Source of the DNA: Qipengyuania vulgaris
Lineage (GTDB): Bacteria > Pseudomonadota > Alphaproteobacteria > Sphingomonadales > Sphingomonadaceae
Assembly: GCA_000756795.1 (NCBI GenBank)
Contig: CCSI01000004.1
Coordinates: 62,001-126,000 of the forward strand
DNA length: 64,000 nt
Direction of reading: 5' to 3'
The stretch's first letter is position 1. Every line of letters starts with the position of its first letter. Below are positions 9,944 to 16,771 of the stretch, one piece after another. A model generated the notes under the pieces. That model did not search any database, was not told the origin of the DNA, and worked only from the letters and a program-made list of their open reading frames with translations. The position numbers and the translations under genes are program-made.

Positions 9944-10366
9944 ATGTCAGCAAAGCCCTTCTCCTTTCCTATCAAGGTCCTGCCCGCGGATATCGATTTC
10001 ATGGGGCATGTGAACAATGCGCGCTACCTGAACTGGGTGCAGGACACGGTCCTCGCGCATTGGCAGAAACTCGCCCCTGCCGAGGAGGTGGCGAGCAAGG
10101 CGTGGGTCGCGCTCAAGCACGAGATTACCTATCGCAAACCGGCTTTCCTCGACGATGACGTGATTGCCGAGACGGTGCTGGAAAAGATCAAGGGCGCGCG
10201 CAGCTTCTACAACACGGTGATTCGCCGGGGCGAGGATGTGCTGGCCGAAGTGAAGAGCATGTGGTGCTGCCTCGACAGCGACACGCACCGGCCCGCGCGC
10301 ATCAGCGCTGAAGTGGCCGAGAAATATTTCGGTATTTCCCGGAAGGGTGAGACCGCTCCAAGCTGA
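9944..10366 (+). CDS. Acyl-CoA thioesterase, 4HBT hotdog family
   Basis: The 140-residue protein starts at ATG 9944. The hotdog-fold signature DIDFMGHVNNARYLNWVQDT (about residues 15-34) contains the catalytic Asp and the HVNN turn of the YbgC/FcbC branch. It should hydrolyse an acyl-CoA or acyl-ACP thioester. It is 41 bases upstream of crtW in the same direction and could share a transcript with the carotenoid genes, although no pathway link is known. Confidence 0.9.
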   Translation: MSAKPFSFPIKVLPADIDFMGHVNNARYLNWVQDTVLAHWQKLAPAEEVASKAWVALKHEITYRKPAFLDDDVIAETVLEKIKGARSFYNTVIRRGEDVLAEVKSMWCCLDSDTHRPARISAEVAEKYFGISRKGETAPS

Positions 10367-10407
10367 GCGGCCTTTCCAAGCAGGGCCGCGATCCTTATAT
10401 TGTAGCA

Positions 10408-11169
10408 ATGGCCAAAATGTCGTCTTCAGTCGCTCCTGTGCGCGGGCAGGCGACCATCGGTTTGCTGTTGGCCTTCTTCGTGGTCGCAGGCTGGGCGAGC
10501 CTTCATTTCTTTTCGATGTTCGTTTTCGACCTCAGCTGGTCGAGCCTGCCCATCGCGCTCGGCATCGGGCTTCTCCAATGCTGGCTTTCGGTCGGACTGT
10601 TCATAGTCAGTCACGACGCCATGCATGGATCACTTATCCCCCGGGGCGGCGGGGCCAATGACGCCATCGGCGCGGTCTTGCTGTTTATTTACGCTGGCTT
10701 TTCATGGAAGCGCATGCGCGATGCACATTTCGCGCATCACCGCGCACCTGGAAGTGCGACGGACCCGGATTTCAGCGTGAGCCATCCGACCAGCTTCTGG
10801 CGCTGGTATGGCGAATTCCTGCGGCGCTATTTTGGCTGGCAGTCGATCGCGTTTGTTTTCACCGTGGTGCTCACTTACTGGCTGCTTCTTGGCGTGCCCG
10901 TGGAGAAAATCGTGCTGCTTTACGGCGCTCCTGCAATCGCATCTTCCATGCAGTTGTTCTATTTCGGCACCTTTCGGCCGCATCGCCACTCGGGCGAGGC
11001 CTTTGTTGATCGCCACAATGCGCGAACAGACGATTTCGGCTGGCTGAAGTCACTCGCCACCTGCTTCCATTTCGGTTATCATCACGAACATCACCTCGCG
11101 CCGCATATCCCCTGGTGGAAGCTGCCCGGGGCTCGCCGCAAGATCCGCCAATCACAGGTTGCAGCATGA
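10408..11169 (+). CDS. crtW: Beta-carotene ketolase CrtW
   Basis: A 253-residue integral membrane di-iron enzyme with the three histidine clusters of the family: HDAMH at residues 69-73, HFAHH at 107-111 and HHEHH near 226-230, plus FYFGTFRPHRH. It oxidises C4 of the beta-ionone ring to a keto group, giving echinenone or canthaxanthin. Its stop overlaps the crtZ start (ATGA), so the pair is coupled and could yield hydroxylated ketocarotenoids. Upstream steps (crtE, B, I, Y) are not in the window. Confidence 0.94.
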   Translation: MAKMSSSVAPVRGQATIGLLLAFFVVAGWASLHFFSMFVFDLSWSSLPIALGIGLLQCWLSVGLFIVSHDAMHGSLIPRGGGANDAIGAVLLFIYAGFSWKRMRDAHFAHHRAPGSATDPDFSVSHPTSFWRWYGEFLRRYFGWQSIAFVFTVVLTYWLLLGVPVEKIVLLYGAPAIASSMQLFYFGTFRPHRHSGEAFVDRHNARTDDFGWLKSLATCFHFGYHHEHHLAPHIPWWKLPGARRKIRQSQVAA

Positions 11170-11666
11170 GCGTATCCGCCATCCTATTGACCGTTTTCCT
11201 CTCGATTGTGGGAATGGAAATCTTCGCCTGGTGGGCGCACAAATACATCATGCATGGCTGGGGCTGGGGATGGCACCGCGACCATCACGAGCCGCACGAC
11301 AAGAAGCTGGAAAAGAACGACCTCTATGCCGTGACCTTCGGTACAATCGTGTTCGGGATGTTCGCTGCAGGATATGTGTGGTCCGACCTGCTGTGGTGGG
11401 TCGCTTTCGGAATTACCTGTTACGGCGTGATATACACGCTGGTCCACGATGGCCTTGTTCACCAACGCTATTGGAAATGGGTTCCGAAGAAAGGCTATGC
11501 CAAGCGGCTGGTGCAGGCGCACAAGCTGCACCATGCGACAATCGGCAAGGAAGGCGGCGTCAGCTTTGGCTTTGTCTTTGCGCAGGACCCGGCCAAGCTG
11601 AAGGCGGAATTGAAGCGCCAGCGCGAAGCGGGCGAGGCCGTGGTACGCGAAAGCGCCGGAGCATAG
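11166..11666 (+). CDS. crtZ: Beta-carotene 3-hydroxylase CrtZ
   Basis: The 166-residue membrane protein has four His clusters expected for CrtZ: HKYIMH, HRDHHEPH, HDGLVHQRY and HKLHH. It hydroxylates C3 of the ionone rings using a di-iron centre. The start at ATG 11166 overlaps the crtW stop by four bases. Together with CrtW the products would be adonixanthin or astaxanthin-type xanthophylls, as in coloured sphingomonads. Confidence 0.95.
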   Translation: MSVSAILLTVFLSIVGMEIFAWWAHKYIMHGWGWGWHRDHHEPHDKKLEKNDLYAVTFGTIVFGMFAAGYVWSDLLWWVAFGITCYGVIYTLVHDGLVHQRYWKWVPKKGYAKRLVQAHKLHHATIGKEGGVSFGFVFAQDPAKLKAELKRQREAGEAVVRESAGA

Positions 11667-11681
11667 GCTGCCCCGGCGCTT
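11651..11681 (+). terminator. Hairpin at the end of crtZ
   Basis: AAGCGCCGG (11651-11659) pairs with CCGGCGCTT (11673-11681) across the crtZ stop codon. The following T-run is poor, so it may be a weak terminator or an mRNA 3' stabiliser. Confidence 0.4.
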
Positions 11682-11703
11682 CCCGAATTTCAGATCCGAA
11701 AAC

Positions 11704-11862
11704 CTAGCGCGCAAAATTCACATAGAGACCGTGGATCAGGCCCGGGATGAAGCCGAGCAGGGTCAGCACGAGGTTGATCAGCGTGGTCTTGCCGAGGCCG
11801 TGCTTGGCTGCAACGCCGAGCGGGGGCAGCAGGATGGTCGCGATCAGGATGAGAATTGCCAT
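11704..11862 (-). CDS. YqaE/Pmp3 family small membrane protein
   Basis: The 52-residue protein starting at ATG 11862 has two membrane helices and the Pmp3 consensus: an ILLPPLGV motif in helix one and TLLGFIPGLIHGLYV in helix two. Family members are stress-induced proteolipids that affect membrane potential. An AAGGA ribosome site precedes it, and a near-perfect EcfG promoter lies about 45 bases upstream, so general stress control is likely. Confidence 0.9.
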   Translation of the reverse strand: MAILILIATILLPPLGVAAKHGLGKTTLINLVLTLLGFIPGLIHGLYVNFAR

Positions 11863-11904
11863 TGAGAGTGTCCTTTCGTTCACCCTCCCGTCGTATGACA
11901 AATC

Positions 11905-11929
11905 AACGGCTTGAAAGGGATCCAGTTCC
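11905..11929 (-). promoter_or_regulatory. EcfG (general stress sigma) promoter
   Basis: On the minus strand GGAAC (11925-11929) and CGTT (11905-11908) are separated by 16 bases, matching the alphaproteobacterial EcfG consensus GGAAC-N16/17-CGTT exactly. It lies between the ybaN stop and the Pmp3-family start, giving a leader of about 35 bases. Confidence 0.75.
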
Positions 11930-11935
11930 GGCAGG

Positions 11936-12283
11936 CTATTCGTTGCGCGTCGCGATCCAGCCGCCCGCGATGACGAGGATGGCAATCGAAATATAGTACC
12001 AAGGATCGCCCAGCGTGTACCATGTGACCACTGCGCCTACGCTCATCGCGCCGATTGCCATGGTCTTGGAACTGCGACTGATTGCGCGGCGTTCGCGCCA
12101 GTCTTTTACTTGCGGGCCCCAATGCGGGTGGTCGAGAATTTTTTGCTCCAGTTCCGGGCTCGAGCGGGCGAAGAAATAGACCGCCAGCAGCAGGAAGGGG
12201 ACCGTCGGCATGATGGGCAGGAAAGCGCCGATCGCGCCGAGGCCTACCGCGATATAGCCAAGGACGCGGTAAAGCAGGCGCAT
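11936..12283 (-). CDS. YbaN family (DUF454) membrane protein
   Basis: The 115-residue protein begins MRLLYRVLGYIAVGLGAIG and has the DUF454 motif LPIMPTVPFLLLAVYFFARSSP, followed by a cytoplasmic segment (HPHWGPQVKDWRERRAI) and two more membrane helices. The function of the family is unknown. It starts one base after the sufE stop, so the two are co-translated. Confidence 0.9.
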   Translation of the reverse strand: MRLLYRVLGYIAVGLGAIGAFLPIMPTVPFLLLAVYFFARSSPELEQKILDHPHWGPQVKDWRERRAISRSSKTMAIGAMSVGAVVTWYTLGDPWYYISIAILVIAGGWIATRNE

Positions 12284-12284
12284 T

Positions 12285-12692
12285 TCAGGCCACCGCAATC
12301 CGGGCAGCGTGTTCCTTCACCAGCGCAATCATGTTGGGCACGCCCTGCGTGCGATTGCTCGACAGTTGGTTCTTGAGGTCGAAGGGCGCGAGGGCCTCGT
12401 GAATATCCATCCCGGCCACTTCTTCAGCGGGCTTGTCCTGCACGGCCGAAATGACCAGCGCGACGATACCCTTGGTGATGGCGGCATTGCTGTCGGCGAG
12501 GAAGTGGAGCTTGTCGGCCTCGACCGTGGGGTAGACCCAGACCTGTGCCGAACAGCCGCGCACCAACGTCGCATCGGTTTTCAGCGCGTCTGGCATGTCG
12601 TCGAGTTCGCGGCCCAATTCGATGAGCAGGCGATAACGTTCGTCGCCTTCGAGAAACTCGTATTCTTCGCGGATGTCGTCGAGGGGTCGCAT
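12285..12692 (-). CDS. sufE: Cysteine desulfuration protein SufE
   Basis: A 135-residue SufE-fold protein starting at ATG 12692. The persulfide-accepting cysteine is C47 in LVRGCSAQVWV, and the family segments ITKGIVALVISAVQDK and SSNRTQGVPNMI are present. It takes sulfur from the desulfurase SufS for Fe-S cluster assembly. It is 41 bases downstream of the last Psp-array gene and may be read through from there. Confidence 0.95.
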   Translation of the reverse strand: MRPLDDIREEYEFLEGDERYRLLIELGRELDDMPDALKTDATLVRGCSAQVWVYPTVEADKLHFLADSNAAITKGIVALVISAVQDKPAEEVAGMDIHEALAPFDLKNQLSSNRTQGVPNMIALVKEHAARIAVA

Positions 12693-12733
12693 GGCTGCGC
12701 CCCTAGCGGGCAAAATGGCATGCGTCCATCGCG

Positions 12734-12907
12734 CTATACGCCGAGGCCGCCGGGGCGGGTGAAGGCATGGTAGATGACGTAAATCCAGCTGATGAAGCCG
12801 TGGAATATGGCCCACAGGATGGACTGGTTCTGGCTCCATGAAATCGCAACCGCGATGGCGCTGCCGAGACCGATGCCGGCCTTGGCTGCATCGCCGCCAC
12901 CGCTCAC
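12734..12907 (-). CDS. Small membrane protein at the distal end of the psp operon
   Basis: A 57-residue gene starting at GTG 12907, which overlaps the stop of the previous gene as GTGA. It reads MSGGGDAAKAGIGLGSAIAV, continues with SWSQNQ and a second hydrophobic helix (LWAIFHGFISWIYVIYHAF), and ends RPGGLGV. Unlike the genes before it, it has no charged coiled coil. No family is recognised. Strict coupling to the array makes it likely the last member of the psp transcript. Confidence 0.75.
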   Translation of the reverse strand: MSGGGDAAKAGIGLGSAIAVAISWSQNQSILWAIFHGFISWIYVIYHAFTRPGGLGV

Positions 12908-13140
12908 AGGTCCACTCCGCTGGCGATGGCTTCGAGTTTCTTGATGCGCTCTTTCAGGTCCGCGATTTCGATACGCGCAGCGCCCATTGACGAGCCTTCC
13001 TCGGCGCGTGGACCCGAATGGCCCTCAAGCTCCGTGCGCTTGAGTTCCAGCCATTCGTGCCAGCCGCGCAGCATGGCGGCGGCCACGATGAGCAGGCCGG
13101 TCAGGCTTGCTGCTGCGATGATGATTGTCGGATCGAACAT
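12904..13140 (-). CDS. PspB-like single-pass protein, array member 7 (degenerate module)
   Basis: A 78-residue protein with an N-terminal membrane helix (residues 5-24) and a charged helical region. The C-terminal module is still readable as KERIKKLEAIASGVDL but stops before the EIEALRD half seen in its siblings. GGAGG lies about ten bases before ATG 13140. It follows member 6 after 41 bases, the only real gap in the array, and is coupled to the next gene. Confidence 0.82.
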   Translation of the reverse strand: MFDPTIIIAAASLTGLLIVAAAMLRGWHEWLELKRTELEGHSGPRAEEGSSMGAARIEIADLKERIKKLEAIASGVDL

Positions 13141-13181
13141 TTCCCCATGTCCTCCTTGAACCGGTGTTATTCCCTTGCCCC

Positions 13182-13457
13182 TCAATCAGCCTGCTTGTCG
13201 CGCAGTGCTTCGATTTCGGCGGCAATTCTCTTTGTTTCCTGGGCGTCGAGTGAATTGCCGTCGGTGGCGATGCGCTCGAGCACCCTGATGCGCTCGCGTA
13301 ATTCTTCGATTTCGCGCTGGGCTTCTGCATCAGTCTCGTTGAGCACTCTGTCGTTCTTGCCGACTATGCCATTTTCCCTGCGATGCTTAGCCTTGCCTGA
13401 CTGGACGATACCCCAGACGATGATGGCAACAATCGCGACAATGACCCAACCACTCAT
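13182..13457 (-). CDS. PspB-like single-pass protein, array member 6
   Basis: The 91-residue protein has a membrane helix at residues 4-20, a basic stretch, and a coiled coil ending in the shared module RERIRVLERIATD (55-66) and IAAEIEALRDKQ. Seven extra residues (from GNSLDAQETK) separate the two module halves compared with its neighbours. Its ATG overlaps the stop of member 5 as ATGA. Function unknown; inferred membrane partner of the Psp system. Confidence 0.85.
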   Translation of the reverse strand: MSGWVIVAIVAIIVWGIVQSGKAKHRRENGIVGKNDRVLNETDAEAQREIEELRERIRVLERIATDGNSLDAQETKRIAAEIEALRDKQAD

Positions 13458-13759
13458 GACGTAGCCTCCGAGCGGTCCTCCAGCGCGTCCAGCGCGCGCA
13501 GTTCCTCGATTTGTGAGGCAAGCGCATGATTGCTGTCGGTCGCGATGCGTTCGAGCACGCGGACGCGCTCTTCCATTTTACTATAGTCGCCGTTCGAATA
13601 GCGCAGTTGTTCAGCTTTCGCTTCCTCGGCGCGTGCCTGCAATTCAAGTTTGCGTTCCTGATGCTCGTGCTCCCGCCTGTTGATTGCGTAAGCAAAGGGG
13701 AAGACGATGGTCAGAACGACGAGGATAAAGCCGAAAATCAGCATGAGATCGGCGTCCAT
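13454..13759 (-). CDS. PspB-like single-pass protein, array member 5
   Basis: The start is taken as ATG 13759, whose A is shared with the previous stop (TGATG); an in-frame TTG just before it is less likely. The 101-residue product has a membrane helix (residues 4-25), a long charged helix rich in Glu, Lys and Arg, and the module EERVRVLERIATD followed by LASQIEELRALD (about 64-91). It belongs to the ERIATD subgroup with members 4 and 6. Confidence 0.86.
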   Translation of the reverse strand: MDADLMLIFGFILVVLTIVFPFAYAINRREHEHQERKLELQARAEEAKAEQLRYSNGDYSKMEERVRVLERIATDSNHALASQIEELRALDALEDRSEATS

Positions 13760-14010
13760 CAATTTGTCTCCTCTGTCTTGCGCAGCTTCTCGATTTCGTC
13801 AGCGAGGTCCAGCGACCGGTCGGTGGCAATTCGCTCCAGCACCTGAACCCGCTTTTCCAGAGTTCCGCTTTCAAGGGCGGGCTTGCGGTCTTCGCCCTTG
13901 GCCTTGCGCACGCGCAGGAAGGTGAAAGCGAGGCCCATGCCGCCCGCGACAGCGAGCGCGGCGATGATCACCGCGTCCTGCACGAGTTGTGCGTCGGGTC
14001 CGGAGAACAT
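13759..14010 (-). CDS. PspB-like single-pass protein, array member 4
   Basis: An 83-residue protein, the shortest with a complete module. The membrane helix covers about residues 12-33, followed by a basic stretch (RVRKAKGEDRK) that would stay in the cytoplasm. The C-terminal module reads EKRVQVLERIATDRSLDLAD and EIEKLRK. Its ATG at 14010 shares a base with the stop of member 3 (TGATG). Longer upstream frames run into member 3 and are not real. Confidence 0.85.
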   Translation of the reverse strand: MFSGPDAQLVQDAVIIAALAVAGGMGLAFTFLRVRKAKGEDRKPALESGTLEKRVQVLERIATDRSLDLADEIEKLRKTEETN

Positions 14011-14324
14011 CAGTTTGCCTCCCGCTTGTCGCGCAACTGCTCGATTTCGCTGGTCAGCTGGTAGCCGCTGTCGGTCACGATGCGTTCGACATTGGCCATG
14101 CGGTCCTTGATGGAACCGAGCTCGGCGCGAAGTTCGGCATTTTCCTGCGTGAGCAGCTTGACCCGTTCGACCGCCTGGTCGTTTTTCGGGTAGACTGCCT
14201 TGCCCCAGCTGTTTTCGAGCGGGTAGCCGTGCTTCACGCGTATCCAGGTGTTCGCTACCCAACCCACCGCAATGAGCGCAGACGGGATCGCAAGGGCGAG
14301 GACGGGAATTTCCGAAATGTCCAT
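14010..14324 (-). CDS. PspB-like single-pass protein, array member 3
   Basis: The 104-residue product starts at ATG 14324 (TGATG coupling; a GTG one codon earlier also fits). It is a close paralogue of member 2 along its length: the helix end VANTWIRVKHGYPLENSWGK matches VVNNWIRAKNGYALEDEWGG. The module KDRMANVERIVTDSGYQLTS, EIEQLRDK is at residues 73-100. The middle is a predicted coiled coil (ENAELRAELGSIKDRM). Confidence 0.87.
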   Translation of the reverse strand: MDISEIPVLALAIPSALIAVGWVANTWIRVKHGYPLENSWGKAVYPKNDQAVERVKLLTQENAELRAELGSIKDRMANVERIVTDSGYQLTSEIEQLRDKREAN

Positions 14325-14659
14325 CACGCTTTCTCCGAAGTCTTGATGTTCAGCGGCACTCCGTTGCCCTGAGGGCGGTCACGCAGTGCTTCGATTTCGT
14401 CGCTCAGCGAATAGCCGCGGTCGGTGACGATCTTTTCCAGCACCACCATGCGGTCCTGCATCGTGTCGAGTTTGTCGTGCAATGCGCGATTTTCCTCGCG
14501 CAGCCGCTTCGCTTCACCAGTGTCAGCTTTTTCCGTCTTGCCACCCCATTCGTCTTCAAGCGCATAGCCATTCTTGGCGCGTATCCAGTTGTTGACGACC
14601 CACGCGCCATAGCTGAGCGCGATGATGGCGATGACAAATTCCGGGCTTCCGAAGTCCAT
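14324..14659 (-). CDS. PspB-like single-pass protein, array member 2
   Basis: The 111-residue protein has an N-terminal helix (residues 6-24), the WIRAKNGYALEDEW juxtamembrane motif shared with member 3, a coiled coil, and the module QDRMVVLEKIVTDRGYSLSD, EIEALRDR at 68-95. Its tail GNGVPLNI resembles the GSGVPLEM tail of member 1. ATG 14659 shares its A with the stop of member 1 (TAATG). Confidence 0.87.
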   Translation of the reverse strand: MDFGSPEFVIAIIALSYGAWVVNNWIRAKNGYALEDEWGGKTEKADTGEAKRLREENRALHDKLDTMQDRMVVLEKIVTDRGYSLSDEIEALRDRPQGNGVPLNIKTSEKA

Positions 14660-14967
14660 TATACTCGCTCCCCCTTGTTCATTTCGAGCGGAACGCCGCT
14701 CCCTGTGTCCTCGACCCGGCGCTCATCGCGCAGGGCTTCGATCTGCGTCGCCACGTCATAGCCCTTGTCGGTCACGATGCGTTCGAGGACGCGGACCCGC
14801 TGTTCCAGTTCGGAGACGCGGCTGACATGCTGCGCGGTCTGCTCGGCAGTCTGCGCGGCGGTGGCTTCGATGCGTTTCTCCTCCAGCGCGCGCTGGTTCT
14901 TGGACCAGACGATGAAGCCTACCATCAGGAAAGGCGCCAGCGGGATGAGATAAGCCCAGTCGAACAC
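14659..14967 (-). CDS. PspB-like single-pass protein, array member 1
   Basis: The start is taken as GTG 14967, 9 bases after AAGGGGG; TTG 14973 would add two residues. The 102-residue protein has a membrane helix at about residues 5-22, an Ala/Gln-rich helix, and the clearest module copy: EQRVRVLERIVTDKGYDVAT, QIEALRDE at 55-82. It directly follows pspC (28 bases) and is the first of seven similar genes. Confidence 0.86.
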   Translation of the reverse strand: MFDWAYLIPLAPFLMVGFIVWSKNQRALEEKRIEATAAQTAEQTAQHVSRVSELEQRVRVLERIVTDKGYDVATQIEALRDERRVEDTGSGVPLEMNKGERV

Positions 14968-14995
14968 GTTCAAATTCCCCCTTGAGATTCAGTTC

Positions 14996-15370
14996 TTAGC
15001 GAAGCCGCTCGATTTCGGCGGTGAGGCGCGGGTTGCTGCTGACGTAATAGGTCTCGACCTCGGCCAGGCGGCGGTCCACGTCCTTCATCTTGGCGCGGAT
15101 TTCGCGAGCGGTGCGCTTCGGATTCTGGCGCACGCCCTGCCAATATTTCTGCTCGGCAGGTTCCGAATAGAGGTGGGCGGGCTTCTTGTTGAGCAGCAGG
15201 CCGGCAGCGAAGTAGGCGATGATTGGCCAGCCCATCATGATGGTCATGGCGATAAAGCCGAGGCGCACCCAGAAGGCATCGACGCCGGTGTAGTCCGCGA
15301 TGCCCGAGCACACGCCCAGCAGCTTCGCATTTGTCTTGTCGCGATAGAGGGTGGTGCGGGGGCTGTTCAC
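14996..15370 (-). CDS. pspC: Phage shock protein C
   Basis: The 124-residue protein has the PspC domain at residues 6-62: LYRDKTNAKLLGVCSGIADY followed by two hydrophobic stretches. GTG 15370 overlaps the pspB stop as GTGA. PspC is an inner-membrane sensor partner of PspA and PspB. The cytoplasmic C-terminus ends RRLAEVETYYVSSNPRLTAE, IERLR, which is the same module that closes the seven genes downstream. Confidence 0.95.
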   Translation of the reverse strand: MNSPRTTLYRDKTNAKLLGVCSGIADYTGVDAFWVRLGFIAMTIMMGWPIIAYFAAGLLLNKKPAHLYSEPAEQKYWQGVRQNPKRTAREIRAKMKDVDRRLAEVETYYVSSNPRLTAEIERLR

Positions 15371-15663
15371 TTTACCATTCCTTTCTTCTCGGCAATCAGC
15401 TGTTCGAGTTCGCGCAGCTGCTGGTTGTCTTCCTCGCTGTCGTGGACGAGGCGGGCGGGACGGAAATCGGGATTGTCGGAAGCGACCAGGCGCTCGACCG
15501 TGTCCATGCGTTCGTCCAGCCGCTTGGCGAGGTTGTAGAGCTCTTCGAGCAAGGCCTCGTCATCCGTGGTTATCGTCGCCGAAGTCTTCCACTTGGTGAT
15601 GTAGTGAAGGACGATCCACGGCAGCGCGATAAAGATCGAAACAATTGCAAAAATCTCGTCCAT
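15367..15663 (-). CDS. pspB: Phage shock protein B
   Basis: A 98-residue PspB: short periplasmic N-terminus, membrane helix at residues 5-22 (IVSIFIALPWIVLHYI), and a cytoplasmic leucine-zipper-like helix (DEALLEELYNLAKRLDERM). It is longer than the 74-residue E. coli protein because of an acidic C-terminal tail. RMDTVERLVASDNPDFR looks like a divergent copy of the array module. It starts 3 bases after the pspA stop. Confidence 0.93.
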   Translation of the reverse strand: MDEIFAIVSIFIALPWIVLHYITKWKTSATITTDDEALLEELYNLAKRLDERMDTVERLVASDNPDFRPARLVHDSEEDNQQLRELEQLIAEKKGMVK

Positions 15664-15666
15664 GGA

Positions 15667-16359
15667 TCAGTCCTCATTCTTCGCGGCGTCGTGGGGCTTG
15701 CCGAGCGCCTTTTTCATTTCTGCAAGTTCGTCATCGATGGCATCGGCGCCTTCCAGCGCTGCAATCTCATCGGCGAGCGAAGGCTTGCCCTTGTCCTCGA
15801 TGGCCAGCGCGTCGGCGCGGCCTTCTGCATAGTCGACCCGGCGCTCGAGCTGGTCGAAGCGGCTCAAGGCATCGTCCACCCGGTCCTCGGTCATCAGGCT
15901 GCGCAGCTTGACGCGGTTCTCCGCGCTTTCGAGACGTGCCGCGATGGCGGTCTGGCGGCTGCGGGCTTCGCGCAGGCGGTTCTGCAGCTTGTGGATGTCC
16001 TGCTCGTAAGCGCGCAGTGCATCGTCGAGCACGGCGATTTCCTGCTTGAGCTGGTCCGACATGTCGGCCGCCTTCTTTTTCTCGACCAGCGCTGCACGGG
16101 CGAGGTCCTCGCGGTCTTTCGACAGCGCGAGCTGCGCCTTCTCGCCCCAGTCGGCCTGGAGCTTGTCCAGCTTGACGGTGTGGCGGTGCATTTCCTTCTG
16201 GTCGGCAATGGTGCGGGCAGCACTGGCGCGGACTTCGACGAGGGTTTCCTCCATCTCGAGGATGATCATGCGGATCATCTTCTGCGGGTCGTCCGCCTTG
16301 TCGAGCATATCGTTGAAATTGGCCGCGATGATGTCGCGGGTACGGCTGAAGATTCCCAT
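15667..16359 (-). CDS. pspA: Phage shock protein A
   Basis: The 230-residue ESCRT-III-like protein starts at MGIFSRTRDIIAANFNDML, the canonical PspA N-terminus with amphipathic helix, and continues as long alpha-helical coiled coils. GGAG lies 8 bases before ATG 16359. PspA binds stressed inner membrane and, in its free state, inhibits PspF. The reading frame stays open for 74 more codons upstream to GTG 16581, so an N-terminally extended form is possible (see separate entry). Confidence 0.97.
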   Translation of the reverse strand: MGIFSRTRDIIAANFNDMLDKADDPQKMIRMIILEMEETLVEVRASAARTIADQKEMHRHTVKLDKLQADWGEKAQLALSKDREDLARAALVEKKKAADMSDQLKQEIAVLDDALRAYEQDIHKLQNRLREARSRQTAIAARLESAENRVKLRSLMTEDRVDDALSRFDQLERRVDYAEGRADALAIEDKGKPSLADEIAALEGADAIDDELAEMKKALGKPHDAAKNED

Positions 16360-16581
16360 CAAAGGTGCTCCACTGGAAAAAAAGTCCTGTCCCTTGGCTG
16401 CCCAGTTACGATTTGGGCCTCGGGTCGGAGTGGGTGAGCGGCGAAGCCGTTCTACCTCACTGTCGAGCCGCGACAAGGCCGGACGGGAAGGGCGGGCCGG
16501 AGCGTCCATTGCGCGGGGAGCGCTAGGGGGACTGTCGGGACTGCGACGCTCCGGCCCAAGGGGGTTGTTGTGATCGGTCAC
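16360..16581 (-). other. Open in-frame extension upstream of pspA
   Basis: From GTG 16581, which overlaps the stop of the leader gene as GTGA, 74 codons run without a stop straight into PspA. The extension is Pro/Arg-rich (GPERRSPDSPPSAPRAM) and contains ALSRLDSEVERLRRSP, which resembles the LxSEIExLR half of the array module. It could give a 304-residue PspA variant or be untranslated spacer. It is not a separate ORF because no stop separates it from pspA. Confidence 0.4.
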
Positions 16582-16730
16582 GCGATTTCCACTTGTTCGT
16601 AAGATGCGAGCGCCGGCATCGGCGTCGTCACCGCGATCTGCGAGCTCAGCGAGACCAGTGCGACCATCGCAGCGATGCTGACGAGGGCTGCTTGTCCAAG
16701 CCGGGTGCCGAAGAATTTGCGGTCGTACAT
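16578..16730 (-). CDS. Small membrane protein, first gene of the psp operon
   Basis: A 50-residue gene beginning MYDRKFFGTRLGQAALVSIA with one membrane helix and the tail ASYEQVEIA. GGGAGGA is ideally placed before ATG 16730, and the gene lies about 30 bases after the predicted sigma-54 transcription start. It is therefore the first product of the stress-induced transcript. No family is recognised. Confidence 0.78.
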   Translation of the reverse strand: MYDRKFFGTRLGQAALVSIAAMVALVSLSSQIAVTTPMPALASYEQVEIA

Positions 16731-16771
16731 GTGTGTCCTCCCTGGACGGTGTTTGTTGTTGTCTCCTGTTC

